Below are positions 58,735 through 64,000 of a DNA stretch of 64,000 bases, in pieces (the first letter of the stretch is position 1; each line of letters starts with the position of its first letter). A model generated the notes under the pieces. That model did not search any database. It saw only the letters and a list, made by a program, of their open reading frames with translations, and was not told the origin of the DNA. This DNA is from Ovis canadensis (taxonomy: Eukaryota; Chordata; Mammalia; Artiodactyla; Bovidae). The translations under genes were made by a program, and so were the position numbers. Location: positions 26,812,501 through 26,876,500 of the forward strand of contig NC_091256.1 in assembly GCF_042477335.2 (NCBI RefSeq). The letters are read 5' to 3'.

Positions 58735-59140
58735 GTTGGGAGGATTTCTTTAGTTTATCATATATATTTTAAAGAAAATCTCTTTTTAAAATTTTGTTAT
58801 GTTTTTCAATACTTTTGTTATCCTCTGACAATATATTAGCTTTTTAGCTGTAGAGTATCTTGGTTTTTTTTTGTTTTTTTCTAATCATATCAATACTTTT
58901 TTTCTTTTTTTGCATATATGCTTAAAAGATATTCTCATGCAATATCAGATACAACTCAGATACTCAAGGCCTGGTAATAGGCCATTATATCATTACAGTG
59001 GAAAGAGACAAATTAATTGAATTTAAACACTTATAAATAAAATTAAACTCAGTGATAAGTATGTAGCATAGTAGAGTATAGTAAATATATATAATCTTGT
59101 TTATTAAATTAATGTTTAATAATTTGGCATAAACTAATTA
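58735..59140. other. Unique AT-rich sequence
   Basis: Nothing recognised. Confidence 0.4.
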
Positions 59141-59146
59141 ATTAAT

Positions 59147-59521
59147 GGGCTTCCCTGATAGCTCAATTGATAAATAATCCACCAGCAATGCAGAAGACCT
59201 TAGTTCAATTTCTGAGTTGGGAAGATGCTCTGGAGAAGGGATAGGCTACCCACTCCAGTATTCTTGGGCTTCCCTTGTGGCTCAGATAGTAAAGAATCCA
59301 TCTGCAATGTGGAGACAGGGGTTCAATCCGTGGGTTGGGAAGATCCCCTGGGAAGGAAAAGGCTACCCACTCCATATTCTGGCCAGGAGAATTCCATGGG
59401 CTGTATTAATCGACATGAGTTTGAGCAAGCTCCAGATTTGGTGATGGACAAGGATGCCTGGTATACTGCTGTCTATGGTGTGGCAAAGAGTCAGACACGC
59501 CTGAGCAACTGAATGGAGCTG
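59147..59521 (+). mobile_element. Compound SINE: two Bov-tA heads plus BovB tail
   Basis: 59148-59266 is a Bov-tA head and the start of its body (GGGCTTCCCTGATAGCTC, then CCACTCCAGTATTCTTG). A second complete head starts at 59267 (GGGCTTCCCTTGTGGCTCAG). After a short BovA stretch it joins at about 59403 to BovB 3' sequence (CGACATGAGTTTGAGCAAGC to GAATGGAGCTGAA). AATTAATT flanks both ends (59136-59143, 59522-59529), suggesting one insertion, although that word is low complexity. Confidence 0.82.
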
Positions 59522-59529
59522 AATTAATT

Positions 59530-59838
59530 GACTACATTTTAGTAACTTGTGGTCAGCAAGGAATCAGTACCCAAAACAACATACTTCCTACAGAGGTCAA
59601 AAGTAGATATGAGGCAACAATTCAGTTAAGAAAGATTCATTTTTAACAGTGTTAGGTATGGCAGATAAAATATAAGCTGCACGTACAATGAATGCATTTT
59701 CATTTCCTAGACAAAATTCAATTTTTCAACAAATTTTAGTGGACTATATGTCTCAAAAATTTAAGGAGTATTTCTTTGATTTATCTTCTGCAATGAACAT
59801 CATTTAAGTCTAACTGAATCATATTTATGATTTATCAT
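59530..59838. other. Unique sequence
   Basis: Nothing recognised. Confidence 0.4.
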
Positions 59839-59847
59839 ATATAAAAT

Positions 59848-60068
59848 GGTTTTCCCAGGTGGCACTAGTGGTAAAAATTCCACTTACCAATGCAGGAGAT
59901 GCAAGAGACACAGGTTTGATCCCTGGGTTAGGAGGATCCTCTGGATAGGAAATGGCAACCCACTTCAGTATTCTTGTCTAGGAAATCCCATGAATAGAGG
60001 ACCCTGGCAGGCCAAAGTCCATGGAGTCCTAAAGAGTTGGACACAACTGAGAACACACCCGGTATTGC
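59848..60068 (+). mobile_element. Bov-tA SINE with TSD
   Basis: Plus-strand: TTTTCCCAGGTGGCACTAGT head, GGTTTGATCCCTGGGTTAGG B-box region (59912), BovA body, end TTGGACACAACTGAGAACAC. ATATAAAAT at 59839-59847 and 60069-60077 is a 9-bp TSD. Confidence 0.94.
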
Positions 60069-60079
60069 ATATAAAATAT

Positions 60080-61220
60080 TAATACTACCTTTAAAGCTAA
60101 TTCTGAGATTAGTTATGTGAATTGAAGACTTTCAAATAATATTAACAAAAGCAGAAGAGTAATCTCATAATGTTCATTATTGTATATCAATAGCATTAGG
60201 TTTTATATAATGATTCCTTTTATTTTTTAAATAAAACAGCTTTGTGTTGTTTATATTTTATGTGATGTTCACTTTACTTAAATCTTCATTTCTGTTTTTT
60301 AGCTACTTGCAACATTATAACAGAATTATATATCTTACAAAAGCAGTTATTTGATTAATAATTATTCAACTAATTTAGAAACACCTACAAAACACTTTAA
60401 TACATGAATTGTTATTAAGATATACAATAATGCATTTATAAACATAGTTCATTTTTAAGTTAGTTTTGTTTTACTCTTGCTGTTTGTTAATGCCATTACT
60501 TGGAAAAAAAGGAAAAAAAAAATAAAGAGGAGGAGGAGGAAAAGAAAAGAAGTAGAAATAGAAGAAATAGAAGAAACATAGGAAGATGAAGAAACATAAG
60601 AAGATTGAGATGAAAAAGAAAACAAAGAGGGCAAAGAAAAGAAAGGAGGAAGGGCCCCTAGTGGAACTGAGTAACTCTATAATGAATACTATGTTTTATT
60701 TTTTTTTCCTTGCTGATTCATGAAAATTAAGAGGGTCCAGGAATATTGTATCTTAGTTTGAAGGACAGCTGTTACCACTTCTCATTTATTACCATTAAAT
60801 ACTTTACTACTTAACATTTTATCTAGTCTCTCTCAGAGATCATTTATAATGTATGGTTTTCACATTGATAAATATTTAAAATTGAGCATTTTTGATTGGC
60901 AAACATGGGAGAGCAGAAATTCTGAAGGAATTAAGAACATTTTTCTCACTAATAGTCTAATTTATGGTGCCAAGAGGGACCAAGTTTTACACATGGTTAA
61001 ATCGCATGTGACATTAAAACAGCATAAAAGGATGCACACTGCCAATTCATAAGCTAAATATCATGGGGATTAGTGTAAAACTGGGTCAACATCAAATATT
61101 TGTAATTAAAATTGCTAATGCCTTGTAAAACAAAATATATAACTCCAAGAGATGTCACTTTTCAATTGTTATTTAATGTAAGTTTGCACCAATTGATTTA
61201 TTGTATCCTATAAAATGTGG
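60080..61220. other. Unique AT-rich sequence with purine tract
   Basis: Apart from the purine tract at 60500-60652 nothing is recognised. A plus-strand 67-codon frame at 60849-61052 has no recognisable similarity. Confidence 0.4.
60500..60652. repeat. Polypurine (GGA/GAA)n tract, ~150 bp
   Basis: Almost pure A/G on the plus strand, with GGAGGAGGAGG and repeated GAAATAGAAGAAAT and AACATAGGAAGATGAAGA-type units. Long purine strands can form triplex DNA. Confidence 0.92.
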
Positions 61221-61226
61221 TATTAT

Positions 61227-61565
61227 GGTGCACCCCCACTGTGGCTCAGTGGTAAAGAATGCACCTGTCAATGCAGGAGACACAGGTTCAATCCCTGGTC
61301 CAGGAATATCCCACATACTGCTGGGCAATTAAGCCCATGCACCACAACTACCAAGCCTGTGCTCTAGAGCTTAGGAACCACGACTGCTGAGTCCATGCGC
61401 GTCCACTACTGACACCCAAACTCTCTAGGCTATGCTCTGCAACAAAGGAAGCCAAAGCAATGAGAGGCCCTCACACCACAAATAGAGTGGAGTCCCTGCT
61501 CACCACTACTAGAGAAAAGCTTGCACATAGCAACAAAGACAAAACACAGCCAAAAATAAATGATT
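61227..61565 (+). mobile_element. CHR-type artiodactyl SINE
   Basis: Plus-strand, nearly complete: CCACTGTGGCTCAGTGGTAA head, B-box GGTTCAATCCC (61286), AATTAAGCCCATGCACCACA, ACAAAGGAAGCCAAAGCAAT, CACTACTAGAGAAAAGCTTG, AGCCAAAAATAAATGATT tail. Confidence 0.92.
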
Positions 61566-61760
61566 ATATATTTTTTAAATTGGTAAAACATCTGTCTGTA
61601 CTTTCTGCATTGCAATGTGGGTCTTTTAATTTATTAATTTATACAATATATTATATATTTATGTGATAAAATTATTTATCCATACACATATCCTAATTGA
61701 GATAATACAAGTGGATATTTTAAAACTCCTATATTTTTCCTTATCATAACTTCTATCATC

Positions 61761-61896
61761 GCTGCTGCTGCTGCTGCTGCATCACTTCAGTCGTGTCCGA
61801 CTCTGCGCGACCTCACAGACGACAGCCCACCAGGCCCTCCCGTCCCTGGGATTCTCCAGGCAAGAACACTGGAGTGGGCCGCCATTTCCTTCTCCA
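61761..61896 (-). mobile_element. Bov-A2-type SINE, single monomer, TSD
   Basis: Minus-strand: (GCT)n tail 61761-61780, then CACTTCAGTCGTGTCCGACT and a GC-rich, little-mutated body ending CATTTCCTTCTCC. TCTATCATC at 61752-61760 and 61897-61905 is a perfect 9-bp TSD. Confidence 0.95.
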
Positions 61897-61909
61897 TCTA
61901 TCATCACTA

Positions 61910-63055
61910 GTTACTTAAAAACTAGTTACTTAAAAACTTAAATAAACCTGTTGCCATAAAATATAATTTTGCATATTGCCTATAGTCATTACAGATCTTT
62001 TTAAAAATTAATTCAATTCAATACTAAATCAGTTTAGTGAAAACAGTAATGTTTATTTGTTTTGCCAGAATTTTTTAAAAGCCATTTTTAAACCAAATTA
62101 TGTTGATATTATGTAGGTCAACCTGAACTGGAATTAAAATATCAACAGATTTTGATTTCTTTGAATAATGCAAAACATATGTATACATTAAATATGTGAG
62201 CACTTATAACTTTATTATTTAGATTTACTAAAGTCCAAGTTTTTATTCTAAATGTTTTCATCATATATATGTACAAAAATGGAGGAAATCAGTTATTCAG
62301 TGTATGCATATGCATTTTTTGGGATGAGTTAAATGATTTACATGCATCTTTTATGTAAATTCCTCTATGTTACATAAATTGGCAAATAAAATTTAAAAAT
62401 TTTACTGAAAATAAATACAGGTAATTTTTCTATATCATTCTCGATTTTAACCATGTAATGCTGAGATGGACCACTGCAATTTAAACATTTTAAAAGCTGA
62501 AAACACAACATATTTCTTAAAACTTGACAATACAACATCATTAAAAATTTCAAAAGCAATCTGTTACAGGCCGGATATCTCATTTCTAGTTGGTAATAGA
62601 AAGAATAGTTTCTATGTAATTCCTCTTGGACTTTGAAATATCATTTCTATGTTGTAAAGAGAGTGGTCTATACTTGAACATTATTCACAAGATGTATTCA
62701 TAGACAGTCCTTCTAGAATAGAGTATATCAATAAATTATGTTTTGCTTTTTAAACACAACAGTAGAGGAATGTGAAACCGGTTGTGTTCCTAGAAAGTGG
62801 GAAAGTTTTGGCTGAAGAGATTTTCTCAGTTTGTCATGCAAAGCCTCGTTATTTATAAGAAAATAAGAAAGGAAAAAACATTTACCCAATATCTTCTGTG
62901 TGAAACACTATTAGATGTTTTAAATAAAGGTTTTAACATTAAAAAATTACAATATAATCACAAAAAATACAATGTTTGTAGAGCTCAACAATTTTTTAAA
63001 AAAGTGAACAGACCTATGGTTAATTTTAAGAAGCAGAGTAACTCTAAGCATAATT
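61910..63055. other. Unique AT-rich sequence
   Basis: No element recognised. Starts with a short tandem duplication of CTAGTTACTTAAAAA (about 61907-61937). The 104-codon plus frame at 62797-63111 is lysine/asparagine-rich as expected of AT-rich noncoding DNA. Confidence 0.4.
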
Positions 63056-63059
63056 CTAA

Positions 63060-64000
63060 CTCAAAGATTCCTTCTAGTCACTGGTTCCCAAAGGGAAACC
63101 TTCTAACATGACAGATAAATCATCACTGTTTTTAAAATTTGTATGAAAGGGGTCACATAGTATATATTCTTCTGTGTCTTGGCCTTTTTTCTCTAATCTA
63201 TTTGTGAGCTTGTAGTAAATTTATGTGCAGCTTATTTTTGTTTTATATAATAATAATATTCTATTAGTGAATATTGTGTTTTTGCTCATTCAAAGTTGTG
63301 TCTGATTCTGTGACTCCATGGATGGAAGCACTCTTGGTGTTGCTGTCTATCTCCTGGTGTTTGCTCAAACTCATGTCCATTGTGTTGAGGATGATGCCAT
63401 TCAACTGTCTCATTCTCTGCCAACCCCTTCTTTTACTTTCAATCTTCCCCAGCATCACAGTCTTTTCCAATGAGTCAGCACTTTGCATCATATAGTCAAA
63501 ATATTGGAGCTCCAGAATCATTCCTTTCAATGAATATTCAGGGTTGATTTCTTTTAGGATGGACTGGTTTGATCTTCTTGCTGTTTAAAATACTCTTAAG
63601 AGTCTTCTCTGGCAACACAGATCAATAGAATCAATTTTATGGTGCTTTGCTGGCAAAGTTATGTTACTGTTTTTAATATGCTGTCTAGGTTTGTCATAGC
63701 TTTCCTTCCAAGGAGCAAGCTTCTTTTAATTTCATGGCTGCAGTCACTGCACACAGTGATTTTGGACCCCCAAGAGAAGAAAATGTCACTGTTTCCACTA
63801 TTTTAAGTGGAGCTATCTAAAATCCTAAAAGATGACTATTGAATATATCATGATCTAATTTTTTATTCTAGTATTCTTGACATTTGTTTAATTACAGTTT
63901 TTGAGTGTCATGAATAGTGCTATTATCAATGTTCTTGTACATATATTACTGTGAATATATGTGGAGGAAATGAGGATAATGGTGACCTCCTTCAAAATGT
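63060..64000 (-). mobile_element. Old L1 3' region, interrupted by BovB
   Basis: GGTCACATAGTATATATTCT (63151) and GTGTCTTGGCCTTTTTTCTC before the BovB, and CATGAATAGTGCTATTATCA (63909) with TTCTTGTACATATATTACTG after it, follow the order of an old L1 (L1M-type) reverse complement. It runs off the window edge. Confidence 0.55.
63283..63804 (-). mobile_element. BovB 3' fragment inside L1
   Basis: Minus-strand BovB tail, older than most here, with a small deletion near 63640 (the stretch from ATGGTGCT to TTGCTGGCAAAG lacks about 80 bp). Its 5' truncation lies at CACTGTTTCCACT, close to the truncation point of three other copies in this window. Confidence 0.92.

Noticed and set aside
62797..63111. 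104-codon lysine-rich plus frame as a small protein gene
   Set aside because: AT-driven composition, no recognised domain, no splice or promoter context, and it runs into an old L1 region.
1..64000. CRISPR array, phage or bacterial system
   Set aside because: No spaced direct repeats, operons or ribosome-binding sites; every strong repeat is a ruminant transposable element or microsatellite.

Overview
The window is intergenic DNA from a ruminant (pecoran) nuclear genome. The dense BovB (RTE-type LINE) copies, the tRNA-headed Bov-tA and dimeric Bov-A2 SINEs that share the BovB 3' end, the CHR-type artiodactyl SINEs and the ruminant-type LTRs cannot be explained otherwise. The exact species (cattle, sheep, goat, deer) cannot be decided by eye. 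I found no host protein-coding exon, rRNA, tRNA or CRISPR. The only RNA-gene-like sequence is a retrotransposed U6 snRNA pseudogene. The open reading frames of 60-150 codons are fragments of BovB ORF2, SINE read-through or AT-rich chance frames. Family names come from recognition, not from a database search.

Layout. 1-8.5 kb: unique AT-rich DNA with one BovB tail and several minus-strand Bov-tA SINEs. 8.5-12.8 kb: two plus-strand BovB copies, the second carrying a Bov-A2 with a perfect target-site duplication (TSD), then an 80-bp mariner-type MITE. 13-16.7 kb: a Bov-tA, a minus-strand L1 3' end, and an old plus-strand L1 interrupted by a BovB tail, a Bov-tA joined to endogenous retrovirus (ERV) leader sequence, and a BovA. 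17-19.9 kb: the longest BovB (minus strand), interrupted by a Bov-A2. 21-24 kb: mostly unique. 24-29.5 kb: BovB copies in both orientations around a degenerate L1; the last BovB contains a solo LTR. 31-38 kb: SINEs, an ERV1-like LTR and a BovB with the best kept reverse-transcriptase motifs. 39-43 kb: two old MaLR/ERVL-type LTRs, a CHR SINE and a 1.27-kb solo LTR. 44.6-50.6 kb: compound SINE/BovB clusters, a Bov-A2 foldback, a long old L1 and a small hAT-type element. 51.6-55.5 kb: a minus-strand L1 holding the U6 pseudogene and a BovB. 56.7-64 kb: Bov-A2, BovB, Bov-tA and CHR copies and an old L1 at the right edge.

The elements form a readable record of nested insertions: old L1s are hit by BovB, U6 and an ERV/SINE chimera, and BovBs are hit by Bov-A2 and a solo LTR. 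Many boundaries are confirmed by TSDs found directly in the sequence. The most unusual item is the Bov-tA/ERV-leader chimera at about 15.36-16.30 kb, flanked as one unit by an 11-bp direct repeat inside an L1.
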